Shown here: piece after piece, positions 38,801-49,378 of the stretch
Layout: every line of letters begins with the position of its first letter
Position numbering within the stretch: the first letter of the stretch is position 1
Assembly (NCBI RefSeq): GCF_900182955.1
Contig: NZ_FXUL01000013.1
Coordinates: 1 to 64,000, forward strand
From: Noviherbaspirillum suwonense
GTDB taxonomy: Bacteria > Pseudomonadota > Gammaproteobacteria > Burkholderiales > Burkholderiaceae_D
Reading direction: 5' to 3'
Length of the DNA stretch: 64,000 bases
Translations under genes and position numbers: made by a program
The notes under the pieces: generated by a model
The model's database searches: none
Told to the model about the DNA's origin: nothing
What the model saw: only the letters and a program-made list of their open reading frames with translations

Positions 38801-41000
38801 GCAGTACGTCGGGCTGGTCGACGTCGGCAGGGCTGGCGTCGCCGGGCGGCACGGCCTCTGCCGGGCCGCGTGCCCACCGGCGCACCACCTCTTCCACCTG
38901 TCCGTCGGGCCAGGTGATGCTGCTGATCTCGTTACGGGCATTGCTCGCCAGCCCGGTGTCCCGTTCGGCCAGCACGGTCGTTTCATCGTCGGCATAGGCG
39001 GTCTCGCCATGATGCGTGATCTGCCCGTTGCTGCCATAGGTATAGCGGCTCATGCGGACGATATGGCCCCAGCGATAGCGGACGGTCTGGGTCCGGCCGG
39101 TATGCGGGTCGTGGGCAAGGTCCAGCGTGGCGCCCATGGGCAGCAAGACCCTGGTGACGTAGTTGCCGCGTTCGTCCCACTGGTAGCGGGTGATGTCGGA
39201 GTCAGCGGGCGTGCCGGCGGGGCCGTTGGGCAGCGGGCCGTCGACTTCCACCAGCAGGCTGCGGCCGCCGGTCTCCTGGTAGCGGTAAAGGGTGATGCGG
39301 GTGCTGGCGCTCAGGCTGACCGGGTCGTAGCCGGTCTCGGCGACCTTCAGCACCTGCCCTCGTTCGTTGTAGGCGATCCGGACTTCGTGCGTGCTGCCGG
39401 GAACGACGCTGTCTCTGGCAATGCGCATCGGGCCGAAATGCCAGGGCGCGCCGCCTGCGCCGGACTCGCTTCGAGGCAGGGCGGGATAGGGAAATTGCTG
39501 CCTCAGCACCAGCGCCACGGCTGGCGCCTGCTGGCCATGGCGGTAACTGAGCTGCTTCAGCGCATAGGGCCGGCCAAGGGCGTCGAGCTGCTGGCGGCGG
39601 CCGGCCAGCGGCAAGCCGTCCTTGTCCAGCGTGACGACCTCCTCCACGCGCCCGTGCCGGTCGTAGCGGTAGCGCAGGTTGACGGGGCCGCAGCTGGCGC
39701 AGCCGGCGCCGCGCGCCTCCAGCACGCGAAAAGCGCCCGCGACGATGGCGTGGCGATAGGTGGTGGTCCGGCCCTGCTCGTCGGTGACGCGGGTCCGCCC
39801 GGGCTCGCCGCGCTTGAAAGTCAGCTTCTCGCGGACACTGCCTGTTTCCGGCTTGCCGCCCTCGCCGGTATGTCCGGTGTCGTGCCGAATCGACAGTACC
39901 GCCAAGCCGTTGCCGTCATATGCCCAGGTGGCGATGCGTTCGCGCAGGGGCTTGCCGTCGCTGCCGGCGCCGTCCACGGTGATGCCGGTCAGCAGGGTCG
40001 GAAAGCGGCTGTCTTCATGATGGTAGATGCGCCTGACCGTACTGACGCTGCTGGTGGCGGGCGTGTCGCCAAGGCGAAAGGCAGGTCGCGGCTGGGCGGG
40101 GTCGTACCAGGTCGGCAGATGCACGGCGCTTAGCGTGGCATGGCCTTGCGGGCTGGGGCTGGGGCTGGGGCCATTGCCGGCGTTGCCATAGTCGTAGAGG
40201 AAACGGCCGACCGGCGTGTCGACGCTTTGCACGCCCCGGTACCTGCCGGGACGGTCATCCTTCCGGTGAAGGTAATGGAACGTCATGCTGCGGCCCTGCG
40301 GGTCGGTCACCCTGGAAATGCGGCCGTCTTCCATGCGCTCGATGACGACCTCCATGCCGTTGCCGTCGCTGATGCGGCCAAGGCGGCCCTTGTGGTCGAA
40401 AGTGAGCTCGCGGCCGTTCGGCCAGCGCCAGCGATATTCCGGCTGGCCGCCGCTGCGCACGATGCGCACCCGGCCCTGGGCCGGGTCGGACGTGGTGCAT
40501 ATGGTCCTGCTCCAGGCGCTGCGCGCAAACACGATGCGGGCGCCATCGGCCTGGAGGATCTGCAGCGTGTTGCCGAATGCATGCAGGCGGGTGTCATAGG
40601 AGAATCGCCAGCCGTGTCCGATGCCCTGGACGGGCATGCCGGGTGCGGCAAGGTGGCTGTTGTAGTGGCGCACGAGTTCCAGGCCCAGCAGGCCGGGCAA
40701 TGCCGGCATGTCGGCTTCCCGCTGGTACTTGTTGCCGGTGATGATGTTGATCGGGTTGCCGGCGGCCTGGCCGACGCCGCCGGTGCTGTCCAGGCCAGCG
40801 GTTTGCCCGGTCGCGCAGGGAGAGCCGGCAATGCCGGGGCCGCAGGACTGTGCATGGGCGAAGACCGGAATGGCAGCGATGGCGACGGCCAGCAGCAGCG
40901 CGATGCTTGCGACGATATCGATGGAGACCGCACGCAGCCTGGCGGCCGCCGTTGCGGGCCTGTGCGGACATCCGCGGCGACGCCGGTTTCGGTTCGTCAT
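35844..41000 (-). CDS. RHS/YD-repeat polymorphic toxin-like secreted protein
   Basis: 1718 aa. A long N-terminal signal sequence (basic residues 1-22, hydrophobic core about 27-50, AHAQ) is followed by a DUF6531-type entry (GNPINIITGNKYQREADMP, about residues 80-98). Then come YD repeats such as YRYDRHGRVEEV, YARYDAAGRITEM and YSYDAHGRRASK. The core closes with YHIARYYDPATGRFISPDPDG and YAAGQPNRYFDPDGA near residue 1205. The remaining about 510 residues are the variable tip, encoded by AT-richer DNA. Inside it E1411/E1414 and YHASYGRSQFVASTF (from residue 1446) vaguely resemble the Glu and GRYQF motifs of phage-type lysozymes. The start overlaps the TadE-OmpA stop (ATGA). Transport route unknown. 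Confidence 0.88.
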   Translation of the reverse strand: MTNRNRRRRGCPHRPATAAARLRAVSIDIVASIALLLAVAIAAIPVFAHAQSCGPGIAGSPCATGQTAGLDSTGGVGQAAGNPINIITGNKYQREADMPALPGLLGLELVRHYNSHLAAPGMPVQGIGHGWRFSYDTRLHAFGNTLQILQADGARIVFARSAWSRTICTTSDPAQGRVRIVRSGGQPEYRWRWPNGRELTFDHKGRLGRISDGNGMEVVIERMEDGRISRVTDPQGRSMTFHYLHRKDDRPGRYRGVQSVDTPVGRFLYDYGNAGNGPSPSPSPQGHATLSAVHLPTWYDPAQPRPAFRLGDTPATSSVSTVRRIYHHEDSRFPTLLTGITVDGAGSDGKPLRERIATWAYDGNGLAVLSIRHDTGHTGEGGKPETGSVREKLTFKRGEPGRTRVTDEQGRTTTYRHAIVAGAFRVLEARGAGCASCGPVNLRYRYDRHGRVEEVVTLDKDGLPLAGRRQQLDALGRPYALKQLSYRHGQQAPAVALVLRQQFPYPALPRSESGAGGAPWHFGPMRIARDSVVPGSTHEVRIAYNERGQVLKVAETGYDPVSLSASTRITLYRYQETGGRSLLVEVDGPLPNGPAGTPADSDITRYQWDERGNYVTRVLLPMGATLDLAHDPHTGRTQTVRYRWGHIVRMSRYTYGSNGQITHHGETAYADDETTVLAERDTGLASNARNEISSITWPDGQVEEVVRRWARGPAEAVPPGDASPADVDQPDVLRYTIDGKSAERLIDDFGQVVGIRNPGQGWQYARYDAAGRITEMRDARGMVTRARHDAAGRLLDINRELPGDASPERLEFGWDGPYKTVETVDTDHRRMHTSRYMHTPWGQVSQKRVEIAAATARGTPVSMTVKAWYDAAGRLSARTLPGGERLAYRYYATHPHHGQHAAIEQIHWPRWLDPLISRAPDAWLDRSGLKTRLVAFAPQEDLPGAGTDAGALSGSATGQQHAPQAEPGISREAPGEQHDAAGLPRHITTARGSFILRWNAASQLVSVRTATATATATADASPGIADVAAYSYDAHGRRASKRSAAGTEYYLYEGTQLVAVEAHPLRGPSRMEQYLYQGYRPVAWLRDGIAFLLQTDHRGAVNAVTSGEPDASARKTLWRAAPDPWGSSPAASAAASRQDPRLRLVSQYADEETGLSYHIARYYDPATGRFISPDPDGIADTLDGDVPEALRLDLTAYAAGQPNRYFDPDGAARLVYYAITTGADGKQLGTKQGFTKARWAFSVDGIEASGDGGSDAINQLMEKYAKNQTGLLFDKDGNFIVGKKSSTSWTGTTDETVGNFTAHYGKNLISLRQFVIADYSNRDAALLIANLIKDKDGENLCKDVPALLPQIRFGAGEDRLVVTRSTGVDANSPANLQRLLNCNINKETSLPVAYADDTERERVERIEAAAEMNEYSALNADCSKDGCPGVTIFGQPGANGEPARQYHASYGRSQFVASTFIETLDKLSRTDKQAIGISDDIQERITKARQRAVKINIPETGIFLLARRLSCSDAVLSWGPTNSNEFLSESLKKSFLSQTMLDRQSFIDIACFVPQGNGKTLGEAKNAFMTESIFSDSVLGLWLMSLYKSFDKFNFISRTFIKVNLREIIARVDLTGNFLNDVKPLENPNKANPAFEKRQREIETELAMRTARKHNGGGQPFAQNIDLVTRSCSYGKPCDEGDYVRTFVGTRAGRGDWRSLRCAEIKPLRGLQIVPLSL
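37948..37977. repeat. In-frame hexanucleotide repeat (GCGGTT)n in the RHS gene
   Basis: Five near-perfect GCGGTT units inside the RHS core. They translate on the minus strand as Thr-Ala pairs (ATATATAT) between two YD repeats. A second hexamer run (GGGGCT)n, encoding Ser-Pro pairs, lies in the same gene at about 40151-40171. Confidence 0.8.
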
Positions 41001-42325
41001 GGCTTGCCTCCGGCGCGCCTGATGTCGATGACGACACGCCGGTTCGGCGCGAGGCAGTCAACCTGTTCCTCGCGGCTGCCCGGACAATCGGCTTGCGCGA
41101 TGACCGGGTCGGCAGAACCCATGCCGCGCACCGCGATCGGCACATCCGGGAAGCCCTTGCTCTTCAGGTAATCGCGCACGGCGGCGGCCCGCGCCTCGGA
41201 CAGCCGCTGGTTGATCGCGACGCTGCCCAACTGGTCGGTATGACCGGATATGGTGACCGAGGCGATTGCCTGGCCGTTCTGCTGCGCTGCGCCGGCCTCC
41301 GCGATCAGGTCGTCGAGCGCTTCCAGCCCACCGGGCTTCAGGCTGGCTTCGTCGAAGCCGAACAGCACATCGGCGGACAGCGGAAACGATTCGGACGCCA
41401 GCAGTTCAACCGTGCAGACCGGGCAGGCGGCAGGGCCGCAACCCTTGTCATCGCCGCCGTCGGGGTAGTTGTCCTGATTACCCTGTCCGTCAGGGGCGGC
41501 GGGCGGCGTGGTCTTGCCGTCGCCTGTGCCATGGTTGCCGCCGCTGCCGCCCGTTTCGCCGCCCGTTCCATCCCCGTCCGTTCCTGGCGGCGGCCCGGAC
41601 TGGCTGGTCCCGGTCTGCGGCCCGCCGGGAATGCTTACCGGGTCGGCCCATTCGATTGCGTCGCTGTTCATGTGCAGCGCGATGTCGTTGACGACCGGCA
41701 CCCGGCCTTCGGCCAGCAGCGCGCTCCTGAAACGGTCCGTGCCGTCATCTGTGGCCGCCAGCGTAGCGACGAACACCCTGGCGGCCGCCAGCACCCTGGG
41801 CTGATAGCCATGGGTGATGCGCAGCTTGAGCAGGTTGGCGTCGAAGATATTCTGCTGCGATGCTGCCTTGACGACTGCCGGGTCTTTCATCGCCAGGCCG
41901 CTGTTCGGAATCACGCGGGCGTCGGTCCTGAGCAGGCGCTGCAGGGCCGGGTCGTTGAAATCGCTGAAGCTGGCCCGGTTCGGATTGATCAGTTCGATCC
42001 GGTAGCGGCCATTCATGTCGGCGGTCGCGCGCGCCACGGCTGCGGCGATCTCGGCCGGGTTGCTGCCCCCGCCATATAGCGGCGCCAGGCTGCGCAAGTA
42101 GGCGGCGCTGATCGATTCCACCGTCGCGTTGTGCATGCTGCCGGCGCGCGCAGCCATGAAGCTCGCATGGTTGACCTGGTTTTTGGCGACGTACAGCAGG
42201 CTGTACTGCAAGACCGCCAGGCCCATCAGCGCCAGCACCGGGCAGACCACGGCGAATTCCACCATGGCCGCGCCGCGACTGGCGCCAGCAGCATGCCGAC
42301 GGACGGGAGCCATGCCCCGCTTCAT
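40997..42325 (-). CDS. TadE-like pseudopilin fused to OmpA C-terminal domain
   Basis: 442 aa. The N-terminal segment SRGAAMVEFAVVCPVLALMG has the prepilin-type G/xxxxEF cleavage pattern and hydrophobic stretch of TadE. Residues about 60-230 are a TadE/TadG-like periplasmic region, followed by a Gly/Thr/Pro-rich linker (about 232-290). The C-terminal about 140 residues are an OmpA-like peptidoglycan-binding domain with FGFDEASLKPGGLEAL, TISGHTDQLGSVAINQRLSEARA and the final NRRVVIDI. A minor pilin that grips the wall is an attractive reading. Both ends overlap neighbours by ATGA (tadC before, RHS after). Confidence 0.88.
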   Translation of the reverse strand: MKRGMAPVRRHAAGASRGAAMVEFAVVCPVLALMGLAVLQYSLLYVAKNQVNHASFMAARAGSMHNATVESISAAYLRSLAPLYGGGSNPAEIAAAVARATADMNGRYRIELINPNRASFSDFNDPALQRLLRTDARVIPNSGLAMKDPAVVKAASQQNIFDANLLKLRITHGYQPRVLAAARVFVATLAATDDGTDRFRSALLAEGRVPVVNDIALHMNSDAIEWADPVSIPGGPQTGTSQSGPPPGTDGDGTGGETGGSGGNHGTGDGKTTPPAAPDGQGNQDNYPDGGDDKGCGPAACPVCTVELLASESFPLSADVLFGFDEASLKPGGLEALDDLIAEAGAAQQNGQAIASVTISGHTDQLGSVAINQRLSEARAAAVRDYLKSKGFPDVPIAVRGMGSADPVIAQADCPGSREEQVDCLAPNRRVVIDIRRAGGKP

Positions 42326-43275
42326 AGGCCGGAATGGATGAATTTCATGGCGATCGGAAAGAACAATACGACGAAGGTGCAGGGAAAGATGAATGCCAGC
42401 AGCGGGAACAGCAGCTTGACCGGCGCTTCCATCGCCAGCTTCTCGGCGCGCAGAAAGCGCTCGGTACGGCGCTGGTCGGCCTGGGCGCGCAGGATGGGGC
42501 CAAGGTTCATGCCCATGCTTTCGGCCTGGATGACCGCGGTGGTGAACGCGGTGACGCTCGACTCGTTTAACCTGGCCGCCAGGCTGCGCATGCTGGCCGC
42601 GCGCGACTTGCCGGCGCGGATGTCACGCAGCAGTCGCTGGAACTCGTCGCGCAGCACGCCTTTCGGTCCCTTGGCGACAGCCTGCGTCAGCGCACCCTGC
42701 ATGTTCAGCCCGGCTTCGACGCAGAGGGTGATGATGTCGAGGTAGAACGGCAGCGTCTTGAGCAGCTCGCGCCGCCGCGAATGGATGCGGTCGCGCAGCC
42801 AGATGGCCGGGTAGGACCAGCCGGCCAGCGCGCCGCTGGACAGCACGGCAAGGTAGCGGCTGGCGGGCATGCCGGCCGCGCCCGGCGCGGGCTGGTCGAA
42901 CGAAGCAAGCATCCACCAGCACAGCAGCGCCACGAGCGCGGCGCCGACGACACGGCTGGCGGTGAATTGCAGCGGGCTGATCGCGAAGTCGACGCCGGCC
43001 TGCCCGAGGCGCACCAGCAAGGCGGCCTGGCGCCGGGGCGAGGCTCGAACGCCGATGAAATGCGCGGTCCAGTTGATCGGCTGCCACAGGAGCCGGTAGC
43101 CCAGCGGCGGCGGGTCCTTGTAGGTCCGGTCGTCCGGCGGCACCCTGGCCAGCGCACGGCTGAGCAGCCATGCCAGCAGCGCGAACGCCAGGCCGGCCGC
43201 CATCGATATCAGCACGAGCACGAGGCCGGAATGATCTGCCTGCAGGACGTTGGGGACGGCATTGTCGCTGCTCAT
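42322..43275 (-). CDS. tadC: Tad pilus inner-membrane protein TadC
   Basis: 317 aa from the ATG at 43275, which overlaps the tadB stop (ATGA); the longer upstream frame lies inside tadB. T2SSF domain protein: four hydrophobic segments, LPFYLDIITLCVEAGLNMQGAL and the cytosolic RSLAARLNESSVTAFTTAVIQAESMGMNLGPILRAQAD are typical. With TadB it forms the inner-membrane platform on which the TadA ATPase acts. Confidence 0.92.
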   Translation of the reverse strand: MSSDNAVPNVLQADHSGLVLVLISMAAGLAFALLAWLLSRALARVPPDDRTYKDPPPLGYRLLWQPINWTAHFIGVRASPRRQAALLVRLGQAGVDFAISPLQFTASRVVGAALVALLCWWMLASFDQPAPGAAGMPASRYLAVLSSGALAGWSYPAIWLRDRIHSRRRELLKTLPFYLDIITLCVEAGLNMQGALTQAVAKGPKGVLRDEFQRLLRDIRAGKSRAASMRSLAARLNESSVTAFTTAVIQAESMGMNLGPILRAQADQRRTERFLRAEKLAMEAPVKLLFPLLAFIFPCTFVVLFFPIAMKFIHSGL

Positions 43276-44135
43276 ACGTCGATCGCAATGATGCGCCGTA
43301 TGACATAAATGCCCAGGGCCTCGAGCAAGCCGATGCCAGCCAGCGTGGCCCAGCCGAGCCGGGTATGCCACAGGTAATGCATGGCTTCCTTCTCCATCTG
43401 GTCGAGCACCAGCATCAGCAGCACCGGCAGCAGGGACACGACCCAGGCCTGCAGCTTGCCCTGCGCCGTCAGCGCGGCGATCTTGCCTTCCATCTGCAGG
43501 CGGCTGCGTATCGTGTGGGCGGTGCGCTCCAGGGTTTCGGCAAGGCCGCCGCCGGTGTCGCTGGCGATTCGCATGGCCGACACCACCAGCACCGTGGTCT
43601 GGGTCGGCATCCGGCGCGCGAGGTTGTTCAGGCTTTGCTCCAGGGTCACGCCGAGGCGCTGTTCGCGCAGCATCAGCAGGAATTCCTGTGCCAGCGGCGG
43701 ATGGGCCTCGCTGACCAGCTGCTGCATTGCCGCGTTCAACCCGACCCCGGCCCGCAGTCCGCCCGACAGCATCATCAGCGCGTCGGGCAGTTGCTGCTCG
43801 AACTTCTGCCTGCGCCGGCTGCGCATGCGGGCATACAGCAGCCGTGGAAACAGCGCCAGCGCGAAAAATACCGGGAGCGCAACAAGAAGCTTGCCGGTGA
43901 CGAGCCACGCAGCCGCCGCGCCCAGCAGCATGACCGCGATATTGCCGATGAACAGATGCCGGGCGTCGACGAACAGGAAGAATTCCTGGGCCTGGAAGCG
44001 CGTGCGTTCAGTGAACTCGGTCCGGTAGCGCGACAGCGCGCTGGAACCGGCATGGGCGGCAAGCCATGCCAGCAGCCCTGCCGCGGCAGCGATCGACAGC
44101 AGCACGGCCAGCCGCGCATCGAAGCTGTTCGACAT
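43272..44135 (-). CDS. tadB: Tad pilus inner-membrane protein TadB
   Basis: 287 aa T2SSF-type platform protein. LPDALMMLSGGLRAGVGLNAAMQQL and the repeat SAMRIASDTGGGLAETLERTAHTIR match the TadB pattern, with membrane helices at the N-terminus (two), about 80-100 and the C-terminus. It begins 1 nt after the tadA stop and overlaps tadC. Confidence 0.92.
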   Translation of the reverse strand: MSNSFDARLAVLLSIAAAAGLLAWLAAHAGSSALSRYRTEFTERTRFQAQEFFLFVDARHLFIGNIAVMLLGAAAAWLVTGKLLVALPVFFALALFPRLLYARMRSRRRQKFEQQLPDALMMLSGGLRAGVGLNAAMQQLVSEAHPPLAQEFLLMLREQRLGVTLEQSLNNLARRMPTQTTVLVVSAMRIASDTGGGLAETLERTAHTIRSRLQMEGKIAALTAQGKLQAWVVSLLPVLLMLVLDQMEKEAMHYLWHTRLGWATLAGIGLLEALGIYVIRRIIAIDV

Positions 44136-44136
44136 G

Positions 44137-46011
<1,875 letters not shown>

Positions 46012-46126
46012 CGTGCCCTCCCCTTTTCATCTGCATCGCCGTTCTTTCATCCCACGATGGGTGCGTCCAACCGTTCTTCTATGCCACCGTGTGCGCAAGT
46101 CACCGTTTGCGCAGGTCACCGTACTG
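46012..46126 (-). other. Spacer between secretin and tadA with short direct repeats
   Basis: The only sizeable gap inside the Tad operon (115 nt). It holds three spaced copies of TCACCGT/CCACCGT linked by GTGCGCAAG/TTGCGCAGG (about 46085-46126). An internal promoter or RNA processing site is possible; none can be named. Confidence 0.3.
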
Positions 46127-48376
46127 TCATGGCTGCTCGACCGGCAGCAGCCACTGGCTGGCAACCCAGCCGCGCTCCTCGCCTGCCTGCACCGCCGTCC
46201 AGAGCCCGCGCGGCGCTTGCGGCAGGGCTTCGACCACGGCGCCCGCGCGTAGCTGGCGCAGCATCGGGGCATTGATGTCCGGCGTCACACGCAGCGCAAG
46301 CCGCTCCGCGATCACGCGCAGCCTGCGCGGCGCAAGCCGGCTCTCTGCCGCCGCGGCTTGCGGCAGCGGCGTGCTGACCGGTCCGAGCAGCGGCCCGGCA
46401 TGCTCGGCCGCCGGTTCCGGCGGCGCGCGCAGCACGCCCGCGCCGACGCGGCTGACCGGCTCCACCGCGTCGGCTGCTATCCAGCCGCGCACTTCGCCCA
46501 CCATGACCTGGCGCCAGCGGCTTCTGTCGCCGTCCGTGGCCGGCTGCGTACCCATGCGCACCGCCGCGCCGCGGCCAAGGCTCAGCAGCACCGGCGAATC
46601 CGCCACCGGGCTGGCGCGCAGCACGGCTTGCGGACTGGTCACCATCAGCAGGCTGCCGCCGGCGCTCACCGGCCCGTCCGCAGGCATGGATGCGGCTGGC
46701 GTTGCCGGTGCGGGCGCTGGCGTAAAGCTGCCGGCATCGCGTCCCGGCTGCAGCGGCTGGCTCAGGTAGGGCGGCGCGTCCATGGTCCCGGACAGCTTTT
46801 CTCCCACCCGGCGCGCCCTCTCCGCCAGTTCGGGGGTATGGCTGTCGACCACGGTCGGCGTGACGAACACCACCAGTTCGGTTTCCTTGTTCTGGAAGCG
46901 CGTGGAACGGAACAGCGCGCCCAGCACCGGCAGGTCGCCAAGCAGCGGCACCTTGTCGATGTCGGTGCTGGTTTCGCGGGACAGCAGGCCGGAGAGCACG
47001 ATGGTCTCGCCGCTGGCCACGTTGAACTCGGTGCTGACCTTGCGCGTGCGCAGGCCGGGTCCGGCCTGCGTGGAGATCGACGCATCGATGGAACTGGCCT
47101 CGCTGTCGATGTGGGCGCGCACCGTGCCGCGGCTGTCGACCCTGGGCTGTATCTCGAGCTTGACGCCGTAGGACTTGAACATCACGGTTGGGCCGTTGAT
47201 GGTCGATACGGTGTACGGATACTCGCCGCCCGCAAGAAAGCTGGCCTTGGCGCCGTTGCGCGCCGACAGCTGCGGTTCGGCCAGGATGCTGGCGCGCCCG
47301 TTCTGCGCCAGCAGGTTGAGCTGCGCATTCAGGCCGAGGCTGAGGCCGGACAGGATATTGAGCGCGGCCGGCATCGCCACGCCGCCCGACACGGCGCCGT
47401 CCACGCCCGGCTTCATCGAGATCGGCGCGCTGTTCCCCTGGCCGCTGGTCTGGATGTTGACCTGGTAAGGCCCGTCATGCCCGCGCCGCAGCGGCGACCA
47501 GATGCCGGCGATCGCACCGCCGCCGGTGGGCGTCCACTTGATGCCCTGCTCGCGCAATTCATTGACCGGAAACTCGGCGATCTTGACGTCCAGCAGGATC
47601 ATTTTTTCCCAGCCGAGGCGATTGGTGAAGTTGACGATCTGCGGATAGCGCTTGGCCAGCTCGTCGATCTTCAGCAGCTCGAAGTCGGACAGGCCGTCCC
47701 CCTCGACGATCACCTTGTCGCCGATGACCGAGGCGCGGGCGCCGGGGATGGCGGCGAGAAAGGCGGCGATCTCGCGCGCATAGCGGCTGGTGTCGCCGGG
47801 CACGATATTGATCTTGAGCCGCTGGTAGCGGCCGTCCTCGCTCCAGACAAAGAGCGACGAGGTGCCGACCGCATTGGCGAAAAGGATGGTTTCCCGGCCA
47901 TCGAGCGCGGCGGCGGTCATGACCTGGCCGTTGCCCACCGCGATGCGGGCAACGCCGGGCGTGGGAAAGACCCGCGACTCGCCGACAAACATCTCGATCT
48001 CGGGAACGTCGGCCTGGTCGTCGCTCCTGCGTATCGGCGCATAAGGCTGGTTGACCAGCATGGGCGGCGTCTTCCTGCGCGGCTGCAGCTGGTCGGCATA
48101 GCCGTTGCGCGGTTGCTGCGCGGCTGCGGGAGCCGGCGGGGCGGATGTCGATGGGGCGGAAGCAGGTGGGGAGAATGCGGATATGGCCGGCTGCGGCGGT
48201 GTGGCTGCATGCGCGGAGACGGGTTGCAGCACATGCATCAGTCCCAGCGTCAGGACAGCTACAGCGACAAGGACCAGCCTGCGCGCTGTCGACGCCATGA
48301 CGGCCATGACGGACTGGCGCACCGACGCAATGAACGGCGGCCTTGCCGGCGGCGGGAAATTCTCAGGGTGCATCAT
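46127..48376 (-). CDS. rcpA: Tad secretin (RcpA/CpaC) with two C-terminal SH3-like domains
   Basis: 749 aa. The ATG at 48376 overlaps the cpaB stop (ATGATG context). A signal-type hydrophobic segment (about residues 33-57) is followed by the CpaC N-terminal domain (EIEMFVGESRVFPTPGVARIAVGNG, then VEGDGLSDFELLKIDELAKRYPQIVN) and the secretin core (about 280-525, with VNPRVDSRG-like EIQPRVDSRGTVRAHIDSE and VLSGLLSRETSTDIDKVPLLGDLPVLGALF). Unusually, residues about 595-660 and 690-749 form two SH3b-like modules (LRASPVADSPVLLSLGRGAAV ... GWIAADAV; LRVTPDINAPMLRQLRAGAVV ... GWVASQWL). Outer-membrane channel of the pilus. Confidence 0.9.
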   Translation of the reverse strand: MMHPENFPPPARPPFIASVRQSVMAVMASTARRLVLVAVAVLTLGLMHVLQPVSAHAATPPQPAISAFSPPASAPSTSAPPAPAAAQQPRNGYADQLQPRRKTPPMLVNQPYAPIRRSDDQADVPEIEMFVGESRVFPTPGVARIAVGNGQVMTAAALDGRETILFANAVGTSSLFVWSEDGRYQRLKINIVPGDTSRYAREIAAFLAAIPGARASVIGDKVIVEGDGLSDFELLKIDELAKRYPQIVNFTNRLGWEKMILLDVKIAEFPVNELREQGIKWTPTGGGAIAGIWSPLRRGHDGPYQVNIQTSGQGNSAPISMKPGVDGAVSGGVAMPAALNILSGLSLGLNAQLNLLAQNGRASILAEPQLSARNGAKASFLAGGEYPYTVSTINGPTVMFKSYGVKLEIQPRVDSRGTVRAHIDSEASSIDASISTQAGPGLRTRKVSTEFNVASGETIVLSGLLSRETSTDIDKVPLLGDLPVLGALFRSTRFQNKETELVVFVTPTVVDSHTPELAERARRVGEKLSGTMDAPPYLSQPLQPGRDAGSFTPAPAPATPAASMPADGPVSAGGSLLMVTSPQAVLRASPVADSPVLLSLGRGAAVRMGTQPATDGDRSRWRQVMVGEVRGWIAADAVEPVSRVGAGVLRAPPEPAAEHAGPLLGPVSTPLPQAAAAESRLAPRRLRVIAERLALRVTPDINAPMLRQLRAGAVVEALPQAPRGLWTAVQAGEERGWVASQWLLPVEQP

Positions 48377-49374
48377 CTTGGATTGCCGCCGCGGACCGCG
48401 GCGCCCGTCAGCACTGGCGTCGGCGCGCTCGCCGCGTCCCGCCGAGGTACATCCGCCGCCTCGCCGCCGGCTGTACGCCGTGCGGACGCTTCATTCATCA
48501 AACGCAAGGCTTGCGCTGTCGTGGGCAGAAACGCGCGTGCGGCGGGTTCCCTGTAGGCGCCAAGCCGCATGCCGTCGGACGGCAGCTTTCCACCGCTGCC
48601 GCCATACAGCACGGGCACCTCGGCCGTCGCGCTGCCGTCTCCGAGCAGCGCGGCAAGGTCTATCGTGTCGGCGGACGCGCCCTGGCTGTCCTGCGGATTG
48701 CGCAGCAGCGCCGTGAGCTTGCCGCCTTCCCGTCCGGCGATGAGCGCGCTGGCCTGGGATGGGGTCAGGTCCAGCGTCACGGTCGCATATTGGCGGCGCT
48801 CGCCGGTCAGCGGGTCGTCCGCCAGGCGCTGTCCGGTGGCGATCACCTGCACACCCAGCAGCAGCGGCAGCGCCACCTTTTTCCCGCGTCGGTCCAGGCT
48901 GACCAGAAGGTCGATCAGGTCCCCCGGGTCGAGCAGGCCGGAGAGGGAATTGATTTCGTCGACGGCGACCGTCATCGCACGGCGGCCATTATCGACCCGC
49001 GCCGAAAACGTCGGCGGCCTGGTCGGCTGCAACAGGCTGGCCAGCAGCATTTCGCCGGGCTGCACATCGTAAGCCAGCGTGCGCCCGGCCGCCCTCGCAA
49101 AATTCTCCTGGGTCAGCGCATTGGAATGCGCAAAGTCCTTCGGCACCGTGCGCAATGCGACGCTGTCGGCGGCGAGCGCCTGGCCCTTGTTCATCTGCCG
49201 GCGCGCCACCACGACTTCGACCGTCGCGCCGCGGTGACGCGCTTCCATCGCCTCGATGCGCCCGGTGAGAAAGCGGTTTGCGGCCAGCGCGGCCACGACC
49301 CCGGCGACCAGCGCAACGCCGAGCACGATGGCGGTCTTTCCAGGGCGGACAAGGAAGGGGATCGCCAATTTCAT
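48373..49374 (-). CDS. cpaB: Flp pilus assembly protein CpaB/RcpC
   Basis: 333 aa from the ATG at 49374 (MKLAIPFLVRPG); an upstream frame to 49464 covers the 56-aa prepilin gene and is rejected. One N-terminal membrane anchor (about residues 12-32) and then a SAF domain (ARRQMNKGQALAADSVALRTVP). The central RAMTVAVDEINSLSGLLDPGDLIDLLVSLD is typical for CpaB. Periplasmic accessory of the secretin. Its gene begins 4 nt after the small prepilin gene and overlaps the secretin gene. Confidence 0.9.
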   Translation of the reverse strand: MKLAIPFLVRPGKTAIVLGVALVAGVVAALAANRFLTGRIEAMEARHRGATVEVVVARRQMNKGQALAADSVALRTVPKDFAHSNALTQENFARAAGRTLAYDVQPGEMLLASLLQPTRPPTFSARVDNGRRAMTVAVDEINSLSGLLDPGDLIDLLVSLDRRGKKVALPLLLGVQVIATGQRLADDPLTGERRQYATVTLDLTPSQASALIAGREGGKLTALLRNPQDSQGASADTIDLAALLGDGSATAEVPVLYGGSGGKLPSDGMRLGAYREPAARAFLPTTAQALRLMNEASARRTAGGEAADVPRRDAASAPTPVLTGAAVRGGNPR

Positions 49375-49378
49375 TGCT

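Noticed and set aside
35844-41000. T6SS-associated RHS effector
   Set aside because: No vgrG, PAAR, hcp or DUF4123 chaperone is present, and the protein has its own signal sequence; the only coupled genes are Tad genes.
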